43,082 bases of DNA from Bacteroidales bacterium (GTDB lineage Bacteria > Bacteroidota > Bacteroidia > Bacteroidales > UBA932), in the NCBI GenBank assembly GCA_017625535.1, contig JAGAKR010000011.1, forward strand, positions 1-43,082. Reading direction: 5' to 3'. The number at the start of each line of letters is the position of its first letter. The first letter of the stretch is position 1. Shown one piece after another: positions 10,697 to 18,143 of this stretch. The notes below the pieces were generated by a model, which searched no databases, had not been told where the DNA came from, and was given only the letters and a program-made list of their open reading frames with translations. The translations under genes and the position numbers were made by a program.

Positions 10697-10729
10697 AAAG
10701 GCAGTCCATCCGGGCTGCCTTTCTTTTTT
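10697..10729. terminator. Bidirectional intrinsic terminator between gap and the AI-2E-family permease
   Basis: AAAGGCAGTCC (10697-10707) pairs with GGGCTGCCTTT (10712-10722) with one G-U pair and a four-base loop. TTCTTTTTT follows on the plus strand and TTTTCATTTT on the minus strand. The two flanking genes converge here, so it can serve both. Confidence 0.88.
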
Positions 10730-10745
10730 GTTCCAGTTTGTGTTA

Positions 10746-11852
10746 TTACATCCTGTCTGTGAGTTTCTGTACCACCTTGAACCTGTAGAAGAATTCCCTG
10801 GCAAATACCCTCAGTACAGTATATGATGGGATGGCTATGAGCATTCCCACAATCCCCGCAACATTTCCGGCAATGAGGATTACCAGGAATATCTCAAGCG
10901 GATGGGCCTTTACACTGTTGGAGTAGATGTATGGCTGGAAAATGAACACATCCACAAGATGGGTTGCCACAAACACTGCAATCAGTTTGAAGACAAGGGT
11001 AGGGAGGTGCGGATCCATTCCTGCACTGTAGAATGAGATGATTCCCATAACAGTGCCGAAAGCACCTGCAGCAAGGGGGCCGATATAAGGTATTACATTC
11101 AATACTCCCGACAGAAATGCCAGCACAACCGACATCTGGAAAGAAACCCCACATATGAGGCAGAGCCCCAGTGTATTCAGAATTGTAATGAAAATGGCCT
11201 CAACGCTTATTCCGGTAAAATACCTTATCAGCAGGCTGTTGATTCCCGATATTGCCCGTCTTGTATTCTCCTCATATTTGTCGGGAACAAAAATGAGGAT
11301 CATGTTTGTGAAGGTGCTGTTGTCCTTGAGGAAGAAGAATGTTACAAATACTATGGTGAATGCAGAGATAAAAATCTCCACAAGGAATGAGGTTACAGAA
11401 CTGAATGCATCTGTAAAGAGGCTGAAGCTGAAGAGTGACCTCAACTTGTCGAGAAGCATCACCTCCAGGGTAATATCCTTGTCCATTGTAGGGAACAGCT
11501 CGTGCAGCTTCACATTCCATTGATATAACGGCACTGCAAGTTTCCTGTTTATCTCCTCCAGGTTTATGGCGCTCATTTCACTTATTATCCTGCCCACGAG
11601 CGGAATGATGAAGAGGATGAGGCCGCAAAGGATTGCAGCAATGAATACAAGCGTTATGAGGGCTGCAATTGAGGACGGCATCCTGTATTTCCCTATGTTG
11701 AGTGATGTCAGGAAATTCATTATGGGATTTCCTATAAGTGCAAGCACTGCCGATATTAGTATGCAAGTAAGGATATTGCTGAAATACCACGCCAGGAAGA
11801 GAACGGTGGCAGTTACGGCACAAATTGCAATATATCTTGATAGTTTGTTCAT
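10746..11852 (-). CDS. AI-2E family transporter (PF01594)
   Basis: This polytopic inner-membrane protein belongs to the AI-2 exporter-like superfamily. Members have been linked to autoinducer-2 export or to Na+(Li+)/H+ exchange, so the substrate here is open. I place the start at 11852, giving 368 residues, the usual family length. The frame continues upstream to 12125, but that 91-residue extension is not membrane-like and overlaps the DUF1846 gene on the other strand. The protein starts with a hydrophobic segment and ends with several more. The typical conserved stretch is LAFLSGVLNVIPYIGPLAAGA, followed by LVDVFIFQPYIYSNSVKAHP. It is transcribed leftward and converges with gap. Confidence 0.88.
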   Translation of the reverse strand: MNKLSRYIAICAVTATVLFLAWYFSNILTCILISAVLALIGNPIMNFLTSLNIGKYRMPSSIAALITLVFIAAILCGLILFIIPLVGRIISEMSAINLEEINRKLAVPLYQWNVKLHELFPTMDKDITLEVMLLDKLRSLFSFSLFTDAFSSVTSFLVEIFISAFTIVFVTFFFLKDNSTFTNMILIFVPDKYEENTRRAISGINSLLIRYFTGISVEAIFITILNTLGLCLICGVSFQMSVVLAFLSGVLNVIPYIGPLAAGAFGTVMGIISFYSAGMDPHLPTLVFKLIAVFVATHLVDVFIFQPYIYSNSVKAHPLEIFLVILIAGNVAGIVGMLIAIPSYTVLRVFAREFFYRFKVVQKLTDRM

Positions 11853-11870
11853 AGCAATCTTCTTTAACCC

Positions 11871-11878
11871 CAAATATA
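11871..11878 (-). promoter_or_regulatory. Candidate -7 element for the AI-2E-family permease gene
   Basis: The minus strand reads TATATTTG, a perfect TAnnTTTG match, 18 bases before the chosen start codon at 11852. It supports that start over the long upstream extension. No -33 box is clear. Confidence 0.5.
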
Positions 11879-11921
11879 CGAAATAGTTGTATAAGGGAGT
11901 GCCGTTTTTTTGAAATCTTTG

Positions 11922-11953
11922 TTTGTAGGGGTGGGCAAGAAAAATTATCTTTG
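11922..11953 (+). promoter_or_regulatory. Consensus promoter directing a probably leaderless DUF1846 mRNA
   Basis: TTTG (11922-11925), a spacer of exactly 20 bases and TATCTTTG (11946-11953) form a full-consensus Bacteroidetes promoter. The ATG of the DUF1846 gene starts at 11962, eight bases after the -7 element. Transcription should therefore begin at or within a few bases of the start codon. Confidence 0.75.
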
Positions 11954-11961
11954 TGGAGATT

Positions 11962-13428
11962 ATGAGAACAGGATTTGATAACGACAAGTATCTTAAGATA
12001 CAGTCCGAACACATCAAGCAGCGCATTGAGCAGTTCGGAGACAAGTTGTACCTTGAATTTGGAGGGAAACTTTTTGATGACCACCATGCAAGCAGGGTAC
12101 TGCCGGGATTTCTTCCCGACAGCAAACTTCATATGCTGATGCAGCTCAGTGAGTATGCTGAGGTGCTGATGGTGATAAGTGCATTGGATATAGAGAAGAA
12201 CAAGACAAGGGGTGACCTTGGAATCACATATGATGAGGATGTGCTCCGTCTGAGGGCTGAGTTTGAGAAGGTGGGATTGTATGTAAGCGGAGTTGTAATA
12301 ACCCATTACAATGGACAGGCAAGTGCCGATTTATATAGGAAACGCCTTGAAAGGCTCAATATTAAGGTATATTACCATTATACCATTGAAGGGTATCCCA
12401 ACAATGTGGCCCTCATAGATTCTGATGAAGGGTTTGGAAAGAATGATTTTGTGGTTACCACACGACCACTGGTTGTGGTTACGGCTCCAGGTCCGGGAAG
12501 CGGCAAGATGGCTGTATGTCTTAGCCAGCTGTACCACGAGAACAAGAGAGGGGTAAAGGCCGGTTATGCAAAATTCGAGACTTTCCCTGTATGGAACCTT
12601 CCTCTCAAGCATCCGGTAAATATGGCATATGAGGCTGCCACTGCAGACCTCAATGATGTGAATATGATTGACCCGTTCCATCTTGAGGCATATGGGGATA
12701 TAGTGGTGAACTACAACAGGGATATTGAGATTTTCCCTGTCTTGAATGCCCTTTTTGAAGGTATTTACGGTGAGAGCCCTTACAAGTCCCCTACAGATAT
12801 GGGAGTGAATATGATAGGCTTCTGTATGAGTGATGAGGATGTATGTTGTGATGCTGCAAGGGAGGAGATAATAAGGAGGTATTACTCTGCGTTGTGCCAT
12901 TTGGCGGAGAAAGGTGACAATGAGCATGAGGTGAACAAGATATCCCTCATTATGAAACAGGCCAAACTCTCTACAGAATACCGCAAGACAACAGTGGCCG
13001 CACGTGAAAGGAAAGAGATTGAGGGGGTACCCGCTTCTGCAATAGAATTACAGGATGGAACCATAATTACAGCGCGTACAAGCCCTCTGCTTGGTCCGAG
13101 TGCAGCCCTCATCCTGAATGCGACAAAACATCTTGCAGGGATACCGCATCCGGTTAAACTTATTCCGGAAGAGATGATTTCCCCAATACAGAAGACAAAA
13201 TTGGAGTACCTGCACGGCAACAACCCAAGGCTCCATACAGATGAGGTGCTTGTGGCAATCTCAATGTTGAGCAATGAAGATGAAAACTGCGGCAAAGCCC
13301 TTGAACAGCTCCCTAAACTGAATGGCTGCCAGGTGCACTCTACCGTGATGCTGAGCGAGGTAGACCGCAAGATTTTCAAGAAACTGGGTGTGGGACTTAC
13401 ATGCGACCCTGTAAAAAAAGTGAAATAA
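11962..13428 (+). CDS. DUF1846 domain-containing protein
   Basis: This 488-residue protein is recognisable as DUF1846 (UPF0371) by its N-terminus MRTGFDNDKYLKIQSEHI, then KLYLEFGGKLFDDHHASRVL. Family members are soluble and crystallised, but no reaction is firmly assigned. A P-loop-like stretch, APGPGSGKMA (GPGSGK at 177-182), suggests that a nucleotide or phosphate is bound. LGPSAALILNATKHLAGIP lies in the C-terminal third. A GTG at 11953 is in frame but is part of the -7 element, so I use the ATG at 11962, where the family consensus begins. The dipeptidyl-peptidase gene follows after 21 bases and is probably co-transcribed. In my experience the family is commonest in Firmicutes and Actinobacteria. 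Confidence 0.88.
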   Translation: MRTGFDNDKYLKIQSEHIKQRIEQFGDKLYLEFGGKLFDDHHASRVLPGFLPDSKLHMLMQLSEYAEVLMVISALDIEKNKTRGDLGITYDEDVLRLRAEFEKVGLYVSGVVITHYNGQASADLYRKRLERLNIKVYYHYTIEGYPNNVALIDSDEGFGKNDFVVTTRPLVVVTAPGPGSGKMAVCLSQLYHENKRGVKAGYAKFETFPVWNLPLKHPVNMAYEAATADLNDVNMIDPFHLEAYGDIVVNYNRDIEIFPVLNALFEGIYGESPYKSPTDMGVNMIGFCMSDEDVCCDAAREEIIRRYYSALCHLAEKGDNEHEVNKISLIMKQAKLSTEYRKTTVAARERKEIEGVPASAIELQDGTIITARTSPLLGPSAALILNATKHLAGIPHPVKLIPEEMISPIQKTKLEYLHGNNPRLHTDEVLVAISMLSNEDENCGKALEQLPKLNGCQVHSTVMLSEVDRKIFKKLGVGLTCDPVKKVK

Positions 13429-13449
13429 CTTAACCAAAACCAATACCTG

Positions 13450-15468
13450 ATGAAAAAAATTCTATTCCTTTTCGTTTTTTTAGTGGTAGCAGGAACAGGC
13501 CTCAGAGCAGATGAGGGAATGTGGCTGCCGTCTGAGATTATTCTTAAGATAAAGGATATGCAGGCTAAAGGCTTCAAGCTTACAGCAGAGGATATCTACA
13601 GTATCAACAACTCGTCATTGAAGGATGCGGTTGTACATTTCGGAGGCGGATGTACAGGTGAGATCATATCCAATGAGGGATTGCTCATTACAAACCACCA
13701 TTGTGGCTTTGGACAGATACAGTCGCACAGTTCAGTTGAGCACGATTACCTGAGGGATGGCTTCTGGGCAATGACCAGGGAGCAGGAGTTGCCTAATCCT
13801 GGCCTTACCGTCTCTTTCCTTGAGTATATGAAGGATGTTACCGAGGATGTGCTTAAAGGATACAAGGCAGGAATGCCTGAAGAGAAACGCATTGAGATTG
13901 TGGCAAAGAACTCAAAGGCAATTGAGGAGAAGGCTGTAAAAGAGGGGAAGAGCCTCAGGGCAACAGTAAAGCCGCTCTATTATGGTAACCAGTACTATCT
14001 CTATGTGTTCAAAGTGTTTACAGATGTAAGGCTTGTTGGTGCACCACCTTCATCAATCGGTAAGTTTGGTGGCGATACCGACAACTGGATGTGGCCAAGA
14101 CATACTGGTGACTTCAGCCTCTTTAGAGTATATGCAGGTGCAGACAATGAGCCTGCCCCATATTCTGAGGATAATGTACCTTACAAACCAAAGAGGTTCT
14201 TTAAAGTGAATGCCAAAGGGATTTCTGAGGGTGACTTTACAATGGTATACGGATTCCCAGGCAGAACCAATGAGTATCTGTTCTCTGATGCTGTAAAATA
14301 CACTGCAGAGAAATCAAATCCGCACAAGATTGCATTGAGGACACTACGTCTTGACATCCAGAACCGTGAAATGGCAAAAGACCAGGCGGTAAGGATCAAA
14401 TATGCATCAAAGAACGCTTCTGTTTCAAATGCCTGGAAGAAATGGCAGGGTGAGGCAAAAGGTATCTTCAAGATGCGTGCAATTGAGAACAAGCAGGATT
14501 TTGAGGCAAAATTTACCAAGTGGGCTGAGGGCAAACCACAGTATGAGAATCTTGTTGCAAAATTCAAGGAACTTTATGCTGCAATTGAGGATCTTTCACT
14601 TGTAAGGGATTACCAGTCCGAGGCCCTTAATGCGGTTGAACTCATTGCATTTGCAGGAAGGGGCCAGAGAGGTGCCGAGAGATTCTACAAAGATTATTAT
14701 ATGCCTATAGACAAAGACTGCTTCATTGCACTTTACAAGGCATATGACAAGAATATTGATGACAAGTACAAGGCACCGTACTTCAAGGAGCAGTTGCAGA
14801 AGTTCGGTACAGTTGAGGCTTGGGCAGAGGCATTGTTTACAGAGAAACCGAATATGGAGATGGCTGCGGAGATCTTCAGGGAGACAAACAGACACTTCAA
14901 TGAGAATTATGCCCCTATTTTGGATTCTGTGAACAAAGAGATCACACTTCTTTACCGTACATATATGATGGGACAGATGGAGTACAACAAGGCAACCAGA
15001 GGTACAAAGGTGTTCTATCCTGATGCAAACTCAACATTGAGGGTTGCCTACGGACAGGTTAAGGGTTATTCACCTTCGGATGCCGTATACTTTACACCGG
15101 TATCTTCTTTGGATGGCGTTATTGAGAAGGACAATCCTGAGATTTATGATTACAACATACCTCAGAAACTCAGGGATCTCCACGCTGCAAAAGATTACGG
15201 ACAGTGGGAGGTGAACGGTTCAGTACCTGTTGCATTCATTGCAACAAACCACACAACAGGTGGAAACTCCGGAAGCCCTGTACTTGATGCTGAAGGAAAC
15301 CTTATTGGCGTGAACTTTGACCGTGTATGGGAAGGTACAATGAGTGATGTGGTATATGACCCTGAGGTTTGCCGCAATATCTCACTTGATATAAGATTCG
15401 CTTTGTTTGTAATTGACAAACTTGCTGACGCGGATCACCTTCTTGAGGAGATGGTAATTGTGAAATAA
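13450..15468 (+). CDS. dpp11: S46 family dipeptidyl-peptidase, DPP11-type (Asp/Glu-specific)
   Basis: Family S46 serine peptidases work in the periplasm of peptide-fermenting Bacteroidetes and release dipeptides from oligopeptide N-termini. The 672-residue protein has a signal peptide (about 1-20, MKKILFLFVFLVVAGTGLRA). The triad reads H84 in TNHHCGFG, D221 in RHTGDFSLFRVY and S607 in TGGNSGSP. Eighteen residues after the serine stands R625 (GVNFDRVWEG). In Porphyromonas gingivalis, Arg at this spot (R673) defines DPP11, which cuts after Asp or Glu at P1, while DPP7 has Gly. I infer DPP11 specificity from that. The protein is somewhat shorter than the ~720 residues of the P. gingivalis enzymes. 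It follows DUF1846 by 21 bases and ends at a strong terminator. Confidence 0.9.
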   Translation: MKKILFLFVFLVVAGTGLRADEGMWLPSEIILKIKDMQAKGFKLTAEDIYSINNSSLKDAVVHFGGGCTGEIISNEGLLITNHHCGFGQIQSHSSVEHDYLRDGFWAMTREQELPNPGLTVSFLEYMKDVTEDVLKGYKAGMPEEKRIEIVAKNSKAIEEKAVKEGKSLRATVKPLYYGNQYYLYVFKVFTDVRLVGAPPSSIGKFGGDTDNWMWPRHTGDFSLFRVYAGADNEPAPYSEDNVPYKPKRFFKVNAKGISEGDFTMVYGFPGRTNEYLFSDAVKYTAEKSNPHKIALRTLRLDIQNREMAKDQAVRIKYASKNASVSNAWKKWQGEAKGIFKMRAIENKQDFEAKFTKWAEGKPQYENLVAKFKELYAAIEDLSLVRDYQSEALNAVELIAFAGRGQRGAERFYKDYYMPIDKDCFIALYKAYDKNIDDKYKAPYFKEQLQKFGTVEAWAEALFTEKPNMEMAAEIFRETNRHFNENYAPILDSVNKEITLLYRTYMMGQMEYNKATRGTKVFYPDANSTLRVAYGQVKGYSPSDAVYFTPVSSLDGVIEKDNPEIYDYNIPQKLRDLHAAKDYGQWEVNGSVPVAFIATNHTTGGNSGSPVLDAEGNLIGVNFDRVWEGTMSDVVYDPEVCRNISLDIRFALFVIDKLADADHLLEEMVIVK

Positions 15469-15490
15469 TCCATTGCCAGCATATAAAACG

Positions 15491-15526
15491 AATCCTGCCG
15501 CAGAAAACGGCAGGATTTTGTTTTTC
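15491..15526. terminator. Bidirectional intrinsic terminator after dpp11
   Basis: AATCCTGCCG (15491-15500) pairs perfectly with CGGCAGGATT (15508-15517) across a seven-base loop, followed by TTGTTTTT. In the other orientation the hairpin is followed by CGTTTTAT. It therefore probably also ends the leftward RRM gene. Confidence 0.88.
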
Positions 15527-15555
15527 AAGTGTCTGCTTTAAGGAAGGTGGTTCCT

Positions 15556-15807
15556 CTATTTCTGAAGGCTTGTATTTGCTACAGCAACATTGATTATACG
15601 GCCCATATGCTCGCTTCCGTTCAATGCCGCAATTGCAGCGTGAGCCTGTTCTTCATTGTCCATCTCTACAAATCCGTATCCTTTTGATCTGCGTGTAACT
15701 TTATCGTGGATGATTCTGGTAGAAGAAACTTCTCCGTAAGGGGCGAACATTTCGGCCAAATCCTCTTTCTTGGCCTTGAAACTTAGGCTTGATACAAAAA
15801 TATTCAT
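15556..15807 (-). CDS. Small RRM RNA-binding protein
   Basis: This 83-residue protein is a single RNA recognition motif. RNP2 is at residues 3-8 (IFVSSL) and RNP1 at 42-49 (KGYGFVEM), with the aromatic residues that stack on bases. A short tail follows. Such one-domain RRM proteins are common in Bacteroidetes and cyanobacteria. They are thought to bind RNA or to act as RNA chaperones, in place of or alongside Hfq-like proteins. The RNA target is not known. The gene has its own promoter at 15833-15864 and the downstream terminator at 15491-15526, so it appears monocistronic. Confidence 0.95.
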   Translation of the reverse strand: MNIFVSSLSFKAKKEDLAEMFAPYGEVSSTRIIHDKVTRRSKGYGFVEMDNEEQAHAAIAALNGSEHMGRIINVAVANTSLQK

Positions 15808-15832
15808 GATAGGTTTTTTATTGTTGGTTCTA

Positions 15833-15864
15833 CAAAGTTAAAGATAATATAAGTCAATTCCAAC
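15833..15864 (-). promoter_or_regulatory. Promoter for the RRM protein gene
   Basis: On the minus strand TAACTTTG (15833-15840) is a perfect -7 element. Exactly 20 bases upstream is GTTG (15861-15864), one mismatch from TTTG. The start codon follows about 25 bases downstream. The -33 end lies just before the comEC stop codon. Confidence 0.6.
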
Positions 15865-15870
15865 GCAATT

Positions 15871-16962
15871 TCAGCCTGAAATGAAATTAATCCAACTGTG
15901 CAGGAGTGTAAGTGCCACGTTTATTGCCCAGGTGAGAAAATCCGATGCATATGGCAGCCAATGTGTGGATACAAGCATTACAAAGAGATACAGGATGCCG
16001 GTAACAAGTGGGATGGCAACAAGATTTGTAAGGAGAAAGTGTTGTGCGTACCCGCCAAAATAGATGATTAATAGCGGCAGAGTTGCTATCTGGCAACATA
16101 TGGATATGGAAATGCACTCCCATATCTTAAGAAAAACACCATATGCAGCCCCATTTGTTGTCCCCCATTTTTCTGCACACATAACAAATGCCATCCGGCA
16201 TACAGGATATAATGCGGCTATACCTGCAACCGCTGCGTATGAGAGTTGGAATCCTATGCTTGTCACTTGCCACGGGGCCAACACTCCTGTTATGAGTGCG
16301 GCAATGGCAATGGCATCCCATTTTCCTGTATCCCTGAATTTCCTTTGGGATAACTTGTAGATGAAGATCATTGTGCAGGCCCTTACTACGGAAGGGGAGC
16401 ATCCTGAAATGACCATATATCCAAGCAGGATGAGAATTGATATGCCCCACCGCAGCACTCCACCTATGGGGAAAATGCCCAGTATTGAGAGCAATGAGTC
16501 TGAAATGGCGTAAATTATCCCCACGTGGAGCCCTGAGAGGGCCAGCAGATGCATTGCCCCCGCCTTGGACCAGGATTCCCTGAATTCCCTTTCCATATCA
16601 CCCTTTTCCCCAATGGTAAGGGCGCACAAGATGACTTTGTTCTCAGGAGTGTCTGTTATCTTCCCGATGAATTCAACGCATTTGAGCTTGATTGTCCCGC
16701 TTTTGGCCTGTATGGATGATGATAATTTGTCGGGAGGAAGATTTTCCTTTCCTTTGGAAAGGGTGCCCGACTGGACACCTGCAACAAACAGGGCAATGTG
16801 GGATATTGTGAGGAACATCAGGGCTCTTTTCCTTGTTGTATATGCAAGTGCAAGCAGTATGGCAAGCAGGGTGGCAGTTATTGGGAAACTTGGGCTGCAA
16901 AGATGCACGGAGAGTATTCCGGCTATGAAAACAATGGAATATGTTACGCACCCTCTTGTCAT
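15871..16962 (-). CDS. comEC: ComEC/Rec2-like competence protein, minimal form
   Basis: ComEC forms the inner-membrane channel that takes up single-stranded DNA during natural transformation. The 363-residue protein has two or three N-terminal membrane segments. The Competence domain signature AGAMHLLALSGLHVGIIY (134-151) follows, then about seven further hydrophobic segments including ISGCSPSVVRA and TSIGFQLSYAAVAG. Compared with usual ComEC (650-800 residues), the periplasmic DUF4131/OB region is cut to about 60 residues (68-125). The C-terminal metallo-beta-lactamase domain is absent. The frame is intact and has a clean stop. It may be a working minimal channel or a decayed remnant. It is divergent from the lipid kinase across a 55-base region. 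Confidence 0.8.
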   Translation of the reverse strand: MTRGCVTYSIVFIAGILSVHLCSPSFPITATLLAILLALAYTTRKRALMFLTISHIALFVAGVQSGTLSKGKENLPPDKLSSSIQAKSGTIKLKCVEFIGKITDTPENKVILCALTIGEKGDMEREFRESWSKAGAMHLLALSGLHVGIIYAISDSLLSILGIFPIGGVLRWGISILILLGYMVISGCSPSVVRACTMIFIYKLSQRKFRDTGKWDAIAIAALITGVLAPWQVTSIGFQLSYAAVAGIAALYPVCRMAFVMCAEKWGTTNGAAYGVFLKIWECISISICCQIATLPLLIIYFGGYAQHFLLTNLVAIPLVTGILYLFVMLVSTHWLPYASDFLTWAINVALTLLHSWINFISG

Positions 16963-17004
16963 TCCCCTCGGATTAAAATTTTCTTAAAAGTAGCAATTTT
17001 GGAG

Positions 17005-17020
17005 TATATTTGCAAATATG
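17005..17020. promoter_or_regulatory. Palindromic divergent promoter region (lipid kinase / comEC)
   Basis: ATATTTGCAAATAT (17006-17019) is a perfect 14-base palindrome. On the plus strand it forms the -7 element TATATTTG (17005-17012) for the lipid kinase gene. On the minus strand it forms CATATTTG (17013-17020), one base from consensus, for comEC. The lipid kinase ATG (17018-17020) lies inside it. It may be an operator or simply overlapping mirror promoters. Confidence 0.5.
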
Positions 17021-18088
17021 GTAAAGGCAGCATTCATAATGAATCCTATTTCCGGTTCCGGACTCAAGGACGAGATTCTGGCAACAATAAGGAGTATGTC
17101 ACAGAAGTATCCGCAATATGAAGTGGAGTGCTATTATACAACCGGTATGGGGGATGCATACCGGGCTGCGATGGGTTATGTGGAGCAGGGATACGGCGTT
17201 GTTGCGGCAATAGGGGGGGACGGTACCGTAAATGAGGTGGCCAAGGCTCTTATAGGGAGCAGTGCGAGACTTGCCATAATACCGGCAGGCTCGGGGAACG
17301 GGCTTGCCAGGCATCTTGGAATTCCTATGGCTGTGCAGGCTGCTGTAAATCTGGTTTTTGAAGGGACCCCAAAATCCATAGATGCAGGAAAGATAAATGA
17401 TGAATTCTTTTTCTGTACTGCCGGTGTAGGTTTTGATGCGGTGGTTGGTGAGAAGTTCAACAGTTCCGGCACCAGGGGGCTTGCCACATATGTGGAGCAT
17501 TGTGCCAAAGAATATGTAAAATATGAGCCGGAAGAGTATGAAATTGATATTCTGGGCACAAAGTTCAGACAGAAGGCTTTCCTCATTACTTTTGCAAACA
17601 GTTCGCAGTGGGGAAACAATGTTTTCATTGCCCCGGATGCAAATATATCCGACGGCATGATGGATGTTGTTGTATGGCGTGAATCACCTATGGTTACAAT
17701 GCCGCTCCTTACAGCGGAACTTTTCCTTAAAAAGATAAAATACTCGGAGTTTGTGGATACATACAGGTGCCGGGAGGTGAGGATACGGAGGAAATCTCCG
17801 GGTGTGATACAGTTCGACGGGGAGAGCCGCACAATGGGTGAGGTGCTTGATGTTTCGGTACTGCACAATGTGCTTGAGGTGCTTGTCCCTTATCATACAA
17901 GTGCGGTGTCCCAGATCTTTGAAATGATGCCGCAGAACCTCAGGGAGATGCTCCCTCACCAGTTCTGGGTGGAGTTGTACCATCAGTTGAAGGAATTCAC
18001 TCCGCAACAGTTGAAGGAGAGGATGCCACAACAATTGAAAGATATTGTGCCCAAGTTTAAAAAAATGAAGAAAGAAGACGAAAAATGA
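17018..18088 (+). CDS. Diacylglycerol/lipid kinase family protein (YegS/BmrU type)
   Basis: This belongs to the DAGK_cat family, which transfers phosphate from ATP to a lipid alcohol such as diacylglycerol or undecaprenol at the inner membrane. The 356-residue protein begins VKAAFIMNPISGSG, the first strand and loop of the fold. The nucleotide-binding motif is GGDGT (66-70), and GSGNGLARHLG follows (91-101). The start must be at 17018, since a later Met would remove the first strand. The C-terminal extension (303-345) is unusual. It is made of short proline-punctuated helical units such as PQQLKERM and PQQLKDIV, followed by a Lys-rich tail, and perhaps docks on membrane. The lipid substrate is not determined. 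Confidence 0.88.
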   Translation: MVKAAFIMNPISGSGLKDEILATIRSMSQKYPQYEVECYYTTGMGDAYRAAMGYVEQGYGVVAAIGGDGTVNEVAKALIGSSARLAIIPAGSGNGLARHLGIPMAVQAAVNLVFEGTPKSIDAGKINDEFFFCTAGVGFDAVVGEKFNSSGTRGLATYVEHCAKEYVKYEPEEYEIDILGTKFRQKAFLITFANSSQWGNNVFIAPDANISDGMMDVVVWRESPMVTMPLLTAELFLKKIKYSEFVDTYRCREVRIRRKSPGVIQFDGESRTMGEVLDVSVLHNVLEVLVPYHTSAVSQIFEMMPQNLREMLPHQFWVELYHQLKEFTPQQLKERMPQQLKDIVPKFKKMKKEDEK

Positions 18089-18089
18089 T

Positions 18090-18097
18090 TATATTTG
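18090..18097 (+). promoter_or_regulatory. -7 element for the ackA-ptb-buk operon
   Basis: TATATTTG (18090-18097) is a perfect TAnnTTTG match that begins just after the stop codon of the lipid kinase gene. It lies 46 bases before the ackA ATG, giving a leader of about 40 bases. No good -33 box was found. Confidence 0.55.
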
Positions 18098-18143
18098 TTT
18101 TCATTCTGTTCAGATTAAGTAACAACAACTAAAAAATAACAAT

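Noticed and set aside
11853-12125. 91-residue N-terminal extension of the AI-2E-family permease frame
   Set aside because: It overlaps the DUF1846 gene on the other strand, is not membrane-like, and a good -7 box lies just upstream of the ATG at 11852.
11578-12306. 242-codon open frame on the minus strand
   Set aside because: It covers the AI-2E-family start and antisense DUF1846 sequence, has no recognisable domain, and odd composition. It is a shadow frame.
12882-13577. 231-codon open frame antisense to DUF1846 and dpp11
   Set aside because: It shows no domain and is fully antisense to two well-supported genes.
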